29,985 nucleotides of DNA from Kiritimatiellales bacterium (GCA_030630445.1 DAOVNC010000003.1:1-29985), one strand, 5' to 3'; shown: positions 1 through 7,562, counted from the stretch's first letter. Translations and numbers: made by a program. Notes: generated from the sequence alone by a model not told the origin.

Positions 1-146
1 GCTTCTCCTATGGGTTGTATTGATTAATTGGGACACGCCGCTCGTCGGCAGAGCCCGCACCATTATAGGAGAAGCACTTCTATCCCCCATAAGGGTTTAG
101 AGGGGATTCAAATCAAGTGAGGCTATCGCTTAGACGCTCAGCCTCA
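1..146. repeat. cluster of three inverted repeats
   Basis: Three hairpin-forming repeats lie side by side. The first has perfect 10-base arms at 1-10 (GCTTCTCCTA) and 66-75, enclosing a smaller GCCG/CGGC hairpin. The second pairs ATCCCC (82-87) with GGGGAT (102-107). The third pairs TGAGGCT (118-124) with AGCCTCA (140-146). No gene is seen in 1-222. The block could be a structured intergenic element or the edge of a mobile element that begins outside the window. Confidence 0.5.
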
Positions 147-187
147 TCTCAAACGTTCTGCACTCATATAAATATTCATCTGCGCAC

Positions 188-216
188 TTGAAAACCTGAC
201 ACCGAATAATTATATT
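188..216 (+). promoter_or_regulatory. candidate sigma-70 promoter of brnTA
   Basis: TTGAAA (188-193), a 17-base spacer and TATATT (211-216) lie just before the brnT ATG at 223. A start site about 7 bases after the -10 box would fall on the ATG itself. No Shine-Dalgarno sequence precedes that ATG, so a leaderless transcript is possible. This is read by eye only. Confidence 0.45.
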
Positions 217-222
217 GTAGTT

Positions 223-513
223 ATGAATGAAATTCATTTCAGATGGGAGCCGTCAAAAAATAAAGCAAACCAAAAAAAACATCGTGTGAGCTTTGAAGAA
301 GCTCAAACCGTATTTTTTGACGAGTCTGCCATGGAGTTTTTTGATTCTGAACACTCAGGAAAAGAAGATAGATTTCTACTCCTTGGGCAGAGCTTCAACC
401 TTAAAACACTAATGGTGTGTCATTGTCATAGGGATGAGGAATCCATTATCCGGATTATCTCTGCCCGAAAAGCAACAACCAAAGAACGGAATACATACCG
501 GAGGAACAAATGA
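223..513 (+). CDS. brnT: BrnT family toxin (type II toxin-antitoxin)
   Basis: This 96-residue protein resembles BrnT, the RNase-like toxin of the BrnTA module, which arrests growth by cleaving RNA until BrnA neutralises it. It has the usual length and BrnT hallmarks: the N-terminal FRWEPSKNKANQKKHRVSFEEA block (residues 6-27) common to the family, and the C-terminal IIRIISARKATTKERNTY block with its R-x-ISAR signature. The toxin comes first and its stop overlaps the antitoxin start by four bases (ATGA), the normal order and coupling for brnTA. BrnA normally represses the shared promoter; a candidate lies at 188-216. The local sequence is AT-richer than the nqr region, which fits an acquired module. 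Assignment is by motif recognition, and toxicity is inferred from the family. Confidence 0.85.
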   Translation: MNEIHFRWEPSKNKANQKKHRVSFEEAQTVFFDESAMEFFDSEHSGKEDRFLLLGQSFNLKTLMVCHCHRDEESIIRIISARKATTKERNTYRRNK

Positions 514-731
514 TGAAAAAAGAATACGATCTCGAAAATATGGAATGGAGAAGAAATCCATATGCCAAGCAACTGAAGAAGCAGATCACCATCCGCATGG
601 GTGTCGATATTCTTGATTACTTCAAAACATTGGCAGAGGAAACTGGCATTCCCTATCAAAACCTTATCAATTCATACCTGCGGGATTGTGTTGTCCACCA
701 CAAGAAACCATCCTTGAAATGGGCATCCTAA
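510..731 (+). CDS. brnA: BrnA family antitoxin
   Basis: This 73-residue protein follows brnT with a four-base overlap. A strong GGAGG ribosome site lies inside the end of brnT, before tandem ATG codons at 510 and 513. It has the antitoxin layout: a polar N-terminal half that would wrap the toxin (LENMEWRRNPYAKQLKK), then a ribbon-helix-helix type DNA-binding segment (QITIRMGVDILDYFKTLAEE, then GIPYQNLINSYLRDCV). The ITIRM strand with the downstream YQNLINSYLRD helix is typical of BrnA/CopG-like regulators. It is expected to bind BrnT and autoregulate the pair. Downstream, an imperfect inverted repeat at 772-816 (GCAAAAAAGGTT facing AACC..TTTTTGC) could act as a weak terminator. Confidence 0.82.
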   Translation: MMKKEYDLENMEWRRNPYAKQLKKQITIRMGVDILDYFKTLAEETGIPYQNLINSYLRDCVVHHKKPSLKWAS

Positions 732-1196
732 AAATATGCAGAACCACCATTAAACCCGAATAGGGGCAAGCGCAAAAAAGGTTAAATCCGGAGCTTATTC
801 AACCCCAGCTTTTTGCCTCTCCGAACAACGGATTCCGTCTTTTATTCAGTTCATGGGTCTTCCGACCAAACAACCATGCGGGATCAATAAAGGGCGAGCC
901 AGGCGCAAGCGTCCAGCGCGTCTTATAGCCATCTGGATCTGTGTCCAGCAGCGTCCCAGAAAACACTCGGGTCAACCCTGTTCCTGCCTATTCACGCCGG
1001 ATGGCGGGCTTGCATCGGTTCCTTTGTCGCAACAGGCCGTGCGCCCAGTTCTTTTCGGGCTTGGATCACGAAGGGGCCAGCCTGTGAAATTTAGAATCAA
1101 GACGATTCGTGTGTTGGACCAGCGAAGTGAAAAGAATTGACCCGTATTTCAGAAAGGCTGCGAACGACCTTCCCGAAAACGGTCATTTTGATCGTT
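732..1196. other. intergenic stretch without a recognisable gene
   Basis: About 465 bases hold no gene I can support. There is an imperfect inverted repeat (772-783 against 801-816, TTTTT on the right arm) after brnA. Small GC-rich hairpins such as CGCC-GGAT-GGCG near 1000 are also present. An open frame at 853-1140 is arginine- and cysteine-rich, low in complexity and resembles no family. The stretch may be a decayed accessory region. Confidence 0.4.
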
Positions 1197-1967
1197 ATGA
1201 AAAACCTAATATATATTTTAGCAATTGTTGCCCTCTCTGTAGATGTGCAGGCAACACCTCCTTTTCACGGAACAATATTCGTCGATCCGGACATTATTAC
1301 TCCTGAAGATCCTACTTCGTTTAAGCATTTAATTAAATCAGGACGAGGGGAGAGGAAAATATTTGATCGGAGGACTGATGGATGGAACACGATCAACGCA
1401 TATCTATTTACTGCGGTATTTGATGATGTCAAAGAAGTCGAAGTGCACGTGAACCCTGAATACGATGAAGAAACTGCTTTTAAAGAGGCAGAAAAGTATC
1501 TTCGGGTTATAGGGCAGCTGCCCCTCGAACTGAGAAAAGATGTTGAAACAGTTACGATTCACAAAGGAGACAAACCCTTTGGAGGTGGAAACAAAAATCT
1601 TTTAATTCATACAGGCAACGCTGAAAAGGCCATATCCAAAGGGATATTGGAGGAAACATTAGTTCACGAAGCAACGCATACATCATTGGACGCTTATCAT
1701 GCCTCGAACGAACAATGGATTGCCGCGCAAAATAAGGATACAGAGTTTATCTCTGTGTACGCTAAAAAGAATCCAAAGCGTGAAGATTTAGCTGAGAGCT
1801 TTCTGCTGTACTTGGCGTTGCGCTACAAGCCGAACCAAATTGACGACAAAACCAGGGAATTAATCGAAAAAACAATACCCCACCGCATTGCCTATTTTGA
1901 CAACGCAAAATTCAATATGCACCCCGTAAAGAAACCCGAACGGAAAAATTCGCCTGCCAAGAACTAG
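1197..1967 (+). CDS. secreted putative zinc metallopeptidase (HEXXH), unassigned
   Basis: I do not recognise a named family. I place the start at the ATG at 1197 rather than further upstream because it opens a clean signal peptide: KN, then the hydrophobic run LIYILAIVALSV, with likely cleavage after VQA (residue 19). The mature part of about 237 residues carries a zincin motif, LVHEATH (HEATH at 157-161). About 40 residues on is VYAKKNPKREDLAESF, with E200 a candidate third zinc ligand. That spacing and the 'ED-AE' block recall anthrax-lethal-factor-like gluzincins. A GGGNKN segment precedes the motif. The protein is expected in the periplasm or outside the cell. It sits alone after a gene-free stretch near a toxin-antitoxin pair, in AT-rich sequence, so acquisition by transfer is plausible. 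Substrate unknown. Confidence 0.6.
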   Translation: MKNLIYILAIVALSVDVQATPPFHGTIFVDPDIITPEDPTSFKHLIKSGRGERKIFDRRTDGWNTINAYLFTAVFDDVKEVEVHVNPEYDEETAFKEAEKYLRVIGQLPLELRKDVETVTIHKGDKPFGGGNKNLLIHTGNAEKAISKGILEETLVHEATHTSLDAYHASNEQWIAAQNKDTEFISVYAKKNPKREDLAESFLLYLALRYKPNQIDDKTRELIEKTIPHRIAYFDNAKFNMHPVKKPERKNSPAKN

Positions 1968-2017
1968 CTGCGCCATCTATTGGTGGCGATTCAGGCGTTC
2001 AATTGAAAAACAAGTTT

Positions 2018-3079
2018 CTAAATCGGGTAATCCATCGGATCGGGGTAGCGGTATTCATTGCCTTGGTGGTTTAGGAAGAGGATGTCGTCCCCTTCCCTGT
2101 GGATTTGCTCTTTTCCGATCAATGGAACTTTTCCACCGCCGCCGGGAGCGTCGATGACGTATTGCGGGACGGCGAGGCCGGAGATGCGACCGTGCAGCGA
2201 ACGGATGAGCTTGATCCCCTTTTCGACCGACGTGCGGAAGTGGGCGGAGCCGCGGACGGGATCGCATTGTAGCAGGTAGTAGGGTTTTACGTTGATTTCG
2301 AGCAGGCCATAGAAGAGGTCGATGAGCGTTTGGGTGTCGTCGTTGATGCCTTTTAGCAAAACGGTCTGGCTGACCATGCCGATGCCGTGGTCGGAGAGTT
2401 TGCGACAGGCAGCCTGGGTTTCGGGCGATAGCTCGGCGGAATGGATGAAGTGCAGACTGAGCCAGACGCGATGTTTCCGGAGAATGGAACAGAGGTCGCC
2501 GGTGATGCGCATGGGCAGGACGGCGGGCACCTTGGAGCCGATGCGTATCGTACGGATGTGCGGAATTTCCCGAAGCCGGGAAAGCAACTCATCGAGCACG
2601 GGGTCGGCCATGGTGAGCGGATCGCCGCCGGAGATGAGCACATCGCGGATTTCGGTGTGCTCTTCAATGTATTGGAAGGATTGCTCGAATGTAGACGCGG
2701 CGGGCTTTCCGACGAGGCGCGACCGGGTGCAGTAGCGACAGTAGGTGGAGCAGAAGGTGGTGGCGATAAACAGCACTTTGTCGGGATAGGTATGGATTAG
2801 ATGCGGCGTGGCGCGGTGATCCTCCTCGCCAAGCGGGTCGGCCAGTTCGCCGGTGCCCAGCGCGTTTTCATGGCCGGTCGGAATGACGGTGCGGCGCAGG
2901 GCGGCATGCTTCAGCAGGTTGGCATAATGCGGCGTAACGGCAAATGAAAGCGGGATGGATCCGTTGAATGCGGCGCGCTCGTCCGCGGTTAGCTCGATGT
3001 AGCCTTCGAGCTCTTCACGGGTTGAGATGCGGTTGGCGATCTGCCATTTCCAGTCCTTGGAAGTCTCGGATTCATGCAT
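2018..3079 (-). CDS. kamA: KamA family radical SAM aminomutase (lysine 2,3-aminomutase type)
   Basis: This PLP- and iron-sulfur-dependent radical SAM enzyme probably converts L-lysine to beta-lysine. The radical SAM motif is C110-STY-C114-RY-C117. The PLP lysine is K317 in DAPGGGGKVPL, and QCDPVRGSAHF matches the substrate-binding segment. The start is set at 3079 (MHESETSK...); upstream extensions run across the divergent polyprenyl synthase gene. At 353 residues it is shorter than clostridial KamA and lacks the C-terminal zinc-binding cysteines, ending at YRYPDPMDYPI. The body (HTYPDKVLFIATTFC, VIDAPGGGGK) looks closer to KamA than to EpmB, but no EF-P or beta-lysine acetyltransferase gene is nearby, so its role (EF-P modification, osmolyte or lysine catabolism) is open. 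A TATAAT (3118-3123 on this strand) could be its -10 box. Confidence 0.85.
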   Translation of the reverse strand: MHESETSKDWKWQIANRISTREELEGYIELTADERAAFNGSIPLSFAVTPHYANLLKHAALRRTVIPTGHENALGTGELADPLGEEDHRATPHLIHTYPDKVLFIATTFCSTYCRYCTRSRLVGKPAASTFEQSFQYIEEHTEIRDVLISGGDPLTMADPVLDELLSRLREIPHIRTIRIGSKVPAVLPMRITGDLCSILRKHRVWLSLHFIHSAELSPETQAACRKLSDHGIGMVSQTVLLKGINDDTQTLIDLFYGLLEINVKPYYLLQCDPVRGSAHFRTSVEKGIKLIRSLHGRISGLAVPQYVIDAPGGGGKVPLIGKEQIHREGDDILFLNHQGNEYRYPDPMDYPI

Positions 3080-3093
3080 TTGGATACCTATTA

Positions 3094-3121
3094 TTGACAA
3101 CTCGAAATAGGTCGGCATTAT
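3094..3121 (+). promoter_or_regulatory. candidate promoter of the polyprenyl synthase / nqr region
   Basis: TTGACA (3094-3099), 16 bases, then CATTAT (3116-3121) stand immediately before the ATG at 3128. No Shine-Dalgarno sequence precedes that ATG, so initiation at or near the A of ATG would make a leaderless message. On the opposite strand the same bases include TATAAT (3118-3123), which could serve kamA; the two promoters would overlap. Confidence 0.4.
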
Positions 3122-3127
3122 ACGCGG

Positions 3128-4057
3128 ATGCAAACCAATAAGAACCAAATTGCAAAACAACTCAAAGCCGTGCAGACGATCATGGCGGACAGCCTGCGCA
3201 ATACCAATATTTCCAAGCTCCTCCCGCCAAACAACAACATCATGGGCAGCGGCAAGATGCTGCGCGCGCAACTCACGTTAAGTCTTAGCTTGGCCAATGG
3301 GACCGATGAAAAAACAGGCCTTCATGCAGCGGCGGCGGTGGAGATCATCCACGGGGCAAGCCTACTGCACGACGATGTGATCGACGGCGGCATCCTCCGG
3401 CGCGGCGCACCCACTTTTTGGAAAAAACATGGCACGAACGGAGCCATCCTGCTGGGCGACCTGCTCGTCTTCAAGGGGCTGGATCTAATGATGCAAGTCG
3501 GACGCACCGATTTGCTTAAGGAGTTGATCGACATGGCGGTCCTTGTTTGCCAATCCGAGGTCGAACAGGAATTGCTTCTGCGCGGAACCCCGGGAACATG
3601 GGAGGATTGCGAACAAATTGCCCGCGCCAAGACGGGATCGCTCTTCGCCTATGCCGCCGTTGCCGCGGCTTCGGACGCACCCGGCCAGACCGATGCGCTG
3701 CGCGAGGCAGGATTCATCCTTGGAACGGTCTACCAACTTGTCGACGACATACTCGACTGCTCCGGCAACGAGGCGGTTTCCGGCAAGACGCTCGGCACCG
3801 ACAATGATCGCGAAAAGACCACGGCCATCACCGCCACCAAAAACGTCCCGGCGGATCCGGTTAGGCATCTCGATTCGCTGCTCGACGCCTCTTTCGAACA
3901 ACTCGCGGAATGGCCGGGGCTACAAGCAGCCTGGGGCAGTTTTTTAAACGAAATAATGAACCCTGTACTTAAAAAACACCTTTCTGCCGGGTCAGCTCTT
4001 TTTCACCCGGAAGACGGGCGAACGGCTAAACATGAGTATGTTTATAACAATCTATAA
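3128..4057 (+). CDS. polyprenyl (all-trans) diphosphate synthase
   Basis: This 309-residue trans-isoprenyl diphosphate synthase extends an allylic diphosphate with isopentenyl diphosphate. It has GSGKMLRA (40-47, the GGKRLRP-like substrate loop), the first aspartate-rich motif LLHDDVID (DDVID 82-86) and the second LVDDILD (DDILD 206-210). The residue spacing before the first motif favours a medium or long chain product, as in octaprenyl or heptaprenyl synthases. It lies 79 bases upstream of nqrA on the same strand, so it plausibly makes the side chain of the quinone reduced by Nqr. No other quinone genes are present. The C-terminus (ALFHPEDGRTAKHEYVYNNL) is unremarkable. Exact chain length cannot be read from sequence. 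Confidence 0.88.
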   Translation: MQTNKNQIAKQLKAVQTIMADSLRNTNISKLLPPNNNIMGSGKMLRAQLTLSLSLANGTDEKTGLHAAAAVEIIHGASLLHDDVIDGGILRRGAPTFWKKHGTNGAILLGDLLVFKGLDLMMQVGRTDLLKELIDMAVLVCQSEVEQELLLRGTPGTWEDCEQIARAKTGSLFAYAAVAAASDAPGQTDALREAGFILGTVYQLVDDILDCSGNEAVSGKTLGTDNDREKTTAITATKNVPADPVRHLDSLLDASFEQLAEWPGLQAAWGSFLNEIMNPVLKKHLSAGSALFHPEDGRTAKHEYVYNNL

Positions 4058-4124
4058 AATTCTGCTTTCCACCGTTTGACTGAATTGTTAAATAAGCACG
4101 CACCATTTGAACCCGAAACCCAGC

Positions 4125-4139
4125 GAGGAACCTGTTTTG
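4125..4139 (+). promoter_or_regulatory. ribosome binding site that selects a TTG start for nqrA
   Basis: GAGGA (4125-4129) lies seven bases before TTG (4137-4139). The next upstream in-frame candidate, TTG at 4107, has no such site. Starting at 4137 puts the protein directly at AEFKIRKGF, which lines up with the ITIKKGLDL start of known NqrA proteins. Confidence 0.6.
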
Positions 4140-5492
4140 GCTGAATTCAAAATTAGAAAAGGCTTCGATGTGAAGGTGTCAGGGAAGCCTGATTCGAACA
4201 TCGAAGATTACGCATTCCCAAAATTGTTCGCGGTCTACCCCTCCGAATTCGAAGGGGTGAAACCGCGCCTGAAAGTCACGGAAGGCGATCGCATCAAACG
4301 CGGTGACGTTCTGTTTGAAAACAAGAAAAACGAGAAGATGCTTTTCCGTTCCCCCTGCGGCGGAACCGTTCAGGCGGTCAACCTCGGGGCACGCCGCTTC
4401 CCGGTTGAAATCCTGATCGAGCGTGCGTCGGAGGAAGAGAGCGTGACCTTCGCGACCCATACCCGCGATACCATCGGGCAGCTCTCCCGCGAACAAGTCG
4501 CCGACCATCTGCTGAACGCCGGCCTCTGGCCGCTGATCAAGCAACGTCCGTTCAACCATATCGCCGATCCGGAAGCCTCGCCCAAGGCGGTATTCATCAA
4601 TGCGGCAAGCTCCGCGCCCTTCCAGGCCGACTTCAGCGTTGTGCTCAAAGACGATGAGGAAGCTTTCCAGACGGGCATCAATGCGTTGGCCAAACTGACC
4701 GAGGGCAAGGTCCATCTTTGCACGTCGGCGGGGTCGGACATTCCAGCGTTTGGAAATGCCGAAAGCCACACCTTTGCCGGCAAGCATCCATCAGGCACCA
4801 CGAGCGTGCATATCAACCGCATCAACCCGATCCAGCCGCACGATACGGTATACACCATTGCAGCGCAGGACGTGATCCTGATCGGAAAACTTCTGATAAC
4901 CGGCGAACTGCCCCGCACCAAGGTGGTTGCGCTGGGTGGCCCTGCCGTAAAGGAAGAGAACCGCAAGCACTACCGCATTCCTGTTGGCGCCAGCCTCGAA
5001 ACGCTGTTTGATAAATCGCTCGAAGGAGAAGACGTCCGCGTCATTTCGGGCAACGTGCTTTGGGGCGACCAAGTGAAACCCGACACCTGCGCCCGCTACT
5101 ATGGGTCGGAATTCTTTGCGCTCGAAGAGGACCGCTCCCGCCACCTGATGGGCTGGACGATGCCGGGACTTTTCCAATACAGCTCGCACCGCGTCAATCT
5201 TTCGTCGGTCATGGGTTTGAACCACGAATGGAACCTCGGCACCAACCTGCACGGGAGCCACCGCGCCATGGTGGTTACCGGTTGGATGGACAGGCACCAA
5301 CCGCTCAACATCATGACCGACTACCTTGTCCGGGCGGTACTCGCGCACGATACCGACGAGATGGTCCAGCTCGGCATCCTTGAAACGGATCCGGAAGACT
5401 TCGCGCTGGCCGCGTTTATCGACCCGCACAAAACCGATGTCTGCAAGATCATCAAGCAAGGTCTGCAGGAAATCGAAGAGGAAGGGATATGA
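4137..5492 (+). CDS. nqrA: Na+-translocating NADH:quinone reductase subunit A
   Basis: NqrA is the cytoplasmic-side subunit of the six-subunit Nqr complex, which oxidises NADH, reduces quinone and exports Na+; NqrA contributes to quinone binding. The N-terminal IKKG-type opening (FKIRKGFDVKVSG), the biotin/lipoyl-like sandwich segment (KVTEGDRIKRGDVLFENKKN, then FRSPCGGTVQAVNLGARR) and the C-terminal block ending in an acidic tail match the family. Length is 451 residues from the TTG at 4137, about normal. It is first in the order A-B-C-D-E-F. A 94-base gap to nqrB is occupied by heptanucleotide repeats. An alternative TTG at 4107 would add ten residues. Confidence 0.95.
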   Translation: MAEFKIRKGFDVKVSGKPDSNIEDYAFPKLFAVYPSEFEGVKPRLKVTEGDRIKRGDVLFENKKNEKMLFRSPCGGTVQAVNLGARRFPVEILIERASEEESVTFATHTRDTIGQLSREQVADHLLNAGLWPLIKQRPFNHIADPEASPKAVFINAASSAPFQADFSVVLKDDEEAFQTGINALAKLTEGKVHLCTSAGSDIPAFGNAESHTFAGKHPSGTTSVHINRINPIQPHDTVYTIAAQDVILIGKLLITGELPRTKVVALGGPAVKEENRKHYRIPVGASLETLFDKSLEGEDVRVISGNVLWGDQVKPDTCARYYGSEFFALEEDRSRHLMGWTMPGLFQYSSHRVNLSSVMGLNHEWNLGTNLHGSHRAMVVTGWMDRHQPLNIMTDYLVRAVLAHDTDEMVQLGILETDPEDFALAAFIDPHKTDVCKIIKQGLQEIEEEGI

Positions 5493-5502
5493 CGGGATTT
5501 TT

Positions 5503-5576
5503 GATTTCCGATTTCCAATTTCCGATTTGTGGGTCTGCGACGCCGTCTTTCACGAATTACGCATTACTCGTTACGG
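5503..5576 (+). repeat. heptanucleotide tandem repeats between nqrA and nqrB
   Basis: Two imperfect period-7 arrays follow each other. At 5503-5528 the unit is GATTTCC (third copy AATTTCC). At 5552-5576 the unit is ACGNATT-like (ACGAATT, ACGCATT, ACTCGTT). The second array runs into the GGAG ribosome site (5575-5578) of nqrB, so the repeat supplies part of its translation signal. Confidence 0.7.
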
Positions 5577-5586
5577 AGAAAACCGC

Positions 5587-6816
5587 ATGAAATTTCTATT
5601 CGACTTTATGGAGAAGAACATCGCCCCGCTCTTTGAAAAGGGCGGCAAGTTCGAGCGGCTCTATCCGCTGTACGAGGCCGGCGACACCTTTGTCCGCACT
5701 CCGGGCGATGTGACCCCGAGCGCGCCGCACGTCCGCGACTCCATCGACCAGAAGCGGTTGATGATGTTTGTGATCTACGCCCTGCTGCCGTGTTTGTTCC
5801 TCGGCATCTGGAACGCGGGCAACCAGTTCAACATCAACAACGGCGTTGCAGACGCCACCTTGATGACCGACCTGTTGCGCGGCGCGGCCATGGTGCTGCC
5901 GATCGTGATGGTCTCCTACATTGTTGGCGGCATTTGGGAGGTTCTTTTTGCGGTGGTTCGGCGCCACGAAATCAACGAGGGCTTCCTCGTAACCGGCATG
6001 CTCTTCCCGCTGGTGCTGCCCCCCACCCTTCCCCTTTGGCAGGTGGCGGTTGGAATCTCCTTCGGGGTGATCATTGGAAAGGAAATCTTTGGGGGCGTTG
6101 GCTACAACATTCTCAACCCGGCGCTGACGGGCCGCGCGTTTCTCTTTTTCGCCTATCCGGCACAGATTTCAGGCGACAAGGTTTGGGTCGGCACCGCCCA
6201 GACCGCGCTCGACAACAGCATTCTCGGCACCGTGGCCGAAAACGTCGATGGCGTAACGATGGCCACCCCGCTGGCCATTGCGGCCGCCGCTGAGAAAGGC
6301 ACCGATGCCATTCAGGCACTCGGTGACGCTGGGTTCAGCCTTTGGAACATGACGGTCGGAAACATACCGGGATGCATCGGCTCCACCTCGGTGATCGCCA
6401 TCGTGCTCGGCATGGTCTTCCTAATCATTACGGGCATCGCCTCCTGGCGCGTCATGGCCAGCGGCATCATCGGCTGCATCGCAATGGGTGCCCTTTTCAA
6501 CGCGCTGCCGCTCGACAACGCGTTTGCCTCGCTTCCCTTTGTCTACCATCTGGTGATGGGCGGCTTCCTGTTCGGGATCGTCTTCATGGCAACCGACCCG
6601 GTCTCCTGCTCGGCCACGAATACCGGCAAGTGGATCTACGGATTCCTGATCGGCGCGCTGACCGTGCTGATCCGCGTCGCCAACCCGGCCTACCCCGAGG
6701 GCGCGATGTTGGCCATCCTGTTCATGAATGTCATGGCGCCGCTGATCGACCACTTCGTCGTCCAGTCGCACATCAAGAAAAGAACTGCTTATGCGAGGGC
6801 TTTGAACAATGCGTGA
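5587..6816 (+). CDS. nqrB: Na+-translocating NADH:quinone reductase subunit B
   Basis: NqrB is a large membrane subunit that carries FMN covalently bound to threonine and takes part in Na+ transport. At 409 residues it has the normal length. About nine or ten hydrophobic segments are visible, including FVIYALLPCLFLGIW and VAVGISFGVIIGKEIFGG. The flavinylation site is T227 in DGVTMATPL; compared with the common SGAT form the Ser is Thr and the Gly is Met, but D-G-x-T-x-A-T keeps the D...(S/T)...AT frame. The start at 5587 follows GGAG with good spacing; earlier codons lie in nqrA or in repeats. A flavin transferase (ApbE) is needed to load FMN and is not in this window. Confidence 0.95.
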   Translation: MKFLFDFMEKNIAPLFEKGGKFERLYPLYEAGDTFVRTPGDVTPSAPHVRDSIDQKRLMMFVIYALLPCLFLGIWNAGNQFNINNGVADATLMTDLLRGAAMVLPIVMVSYIVGGIWEVLFAVVRRHEINEGFLVTGMLFPLVLPPTLPLWQVAVGISFGVIIGKEIFGGVGYNILNPALTGRAFLFFAYPAQISGDKVWVGTAQTALDNSILGTVAENVDGVTMATPLAIAAAAEKGTDAIQALGDAGFSLWNMTVGNIPGCIGSTSVIAIVLGMVFLIITGIASWRVMASGIIGCIAMGALFNALPLDNAFASLPFVYHLVMGGFLFGIVFMATDPVSCSATNTGKWIYGFLIGALTVLIRVANPAYPEGAMLAILFMNVMAPLIDHFVVQSHIKKRTAYARALNNA

Positions 6817-6847
6817 GATGCAGCTTCGCCGCCAATTTTTGAATGAA

Positions 6848-6899
6848 GATTGCCGATTGAGTTCCACCAATCGGCAATCAAAAATCGGCAATCAAAAAT
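6848..6899 (+). repeat. inverted and heptad repeats between nqrB and nqrC
   Basis: A perfect 12-base inverted repeat (6848-6859 against 6868-6879, core GATTGCCGATTG) has an 8-base loop. Its right arm runs into two direct copies of AATCGGCAATCAAA, a 14-base or 2x7 unit. This fills most of the 95-base gap and ends just before the nqrC start. A hairpin this strong between cotranscribed genes could affect mRNA stability or read-through. Confidence 0.7.
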
Positions 6900-6911
6900 G
6901 GAACACAAAAT

Positions 6912-7562
6912 ATGACAGAATCAACTAAAACCCTAACCTTTGCGGCCATCGTCTGCGTGACCTGCAGCCTGTTGCTTTCCGGCACCGCCGCCGGGCTCAA
7001 GAGCCTGCAGGAAGCCAACAAGGCGTTTGATGTAAAGCGCAATATCGTCAAAGCCTTCGGGTACGGTTTTGATATCAATGGGGAAGGTAAAAAAGTTAAA
7101 TGGAAGCGTCCCCAATTCGAAGAGACTTATACAAAACACGTCTCAGAAGAAAAGGCCGGAGAGCTCCCAATCTACACATGGACGGACGATGGAAGCGACA
7201 AGCCATCCAAATATGCCTTTCCCATCTCAGGAAAAGGGCTTTGGAGCACGCTCTACGGCTATCTGTCGCTGAACGCCGACCTCGAAACCATCGCAGGTAT
7301 CAGTTTTTATGATCACAAGGAAACACCGGGCTTGGGCGCTGAAATAGAGAAGGACTGGTTCCTGTCGCAGTTTGCCGGAAAGCGTCTTTATGCCGATGGT
7401 GCTTCGACGGAATTCGTGGTGGCCAAACCCGGATATGCCCAAGGCGACAGCGCGGTCGACGGGATCTCCGGCGCAACCCTCACGGGAAAGGGTGTTGAAG
7501 CCCTGATCCGCAAGGACGCCGCCGCCTATGCCAACTATTTTAAATCAATCAAGGGGAACTAA
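6912..7562 (+). CDS. nqrC: Na+-translocating NADH:quinone reductase subunit C
   Basis: NqrC (216 residues) is anchored by one N-terminal helix (LTFAAIVCVTCSLLLSGTAAG, about residues 8-28) and exposes an FMN-binding domain outside. The covalent FMN site is T189 in AVDGISGATLTG, the standard D-x-x-S-G-A-T motif. The ETPGLGAEIEKDWF segment (137-150) is typical of the family. The ribosome site is weak (GGAA) because the upstream gap is taken up by repeats. nqrD starts two bases after its stop, so the two are surely coexpressed. It accepts electrons inside the Nqr complex before they pass to NqrB. Confidence 0.95.
   Translation: MTESTKTLTFAAIVCVTCSLLLSGTAAGLKSLQEANKAFDVKRNIVKAFGYGFDINGEGKKVKWKRPQFEETYTKHVSEEKAGELPIYTWTDDGSDKPSKYAFPISGKGLWSTLYGYLSLNADLETIAGISFYDHKETPGLGAEIEKDWFLSQFAGKRLYADGASTEFVVAKPGYAQGDSAVDGISGATLTGKGVEALIRKDAAAYANYFKSIKGN

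Noticed and set aside
1..900. Integron attC sites around the brnTA genes
   Set aside because: Hairpins are present but the RYYYAAC and GTTRRRY pairs were not found in the attC order; the GTTAAAT (781-787) and ATTCAAC (796-802) seen near 790 are in the wrong order and too close.
853..1140. Open frame of 95 codons after brnA
   Set aside because: Arg/Cys-rich low-complexity translation, no family resemblance and no good ribosome site.
3080..3271. Upstream start of kamA at 3271
   Set aside because: It would run across the divergent polyprenyl synthase gene, and the conserved part starts at 3079.
5326..5586. Longer nqrB start
   Set aside because: The extension overlaps nqrA and repeat sequence; ATG 5587 has a ribosome site and the normal N-terminus.
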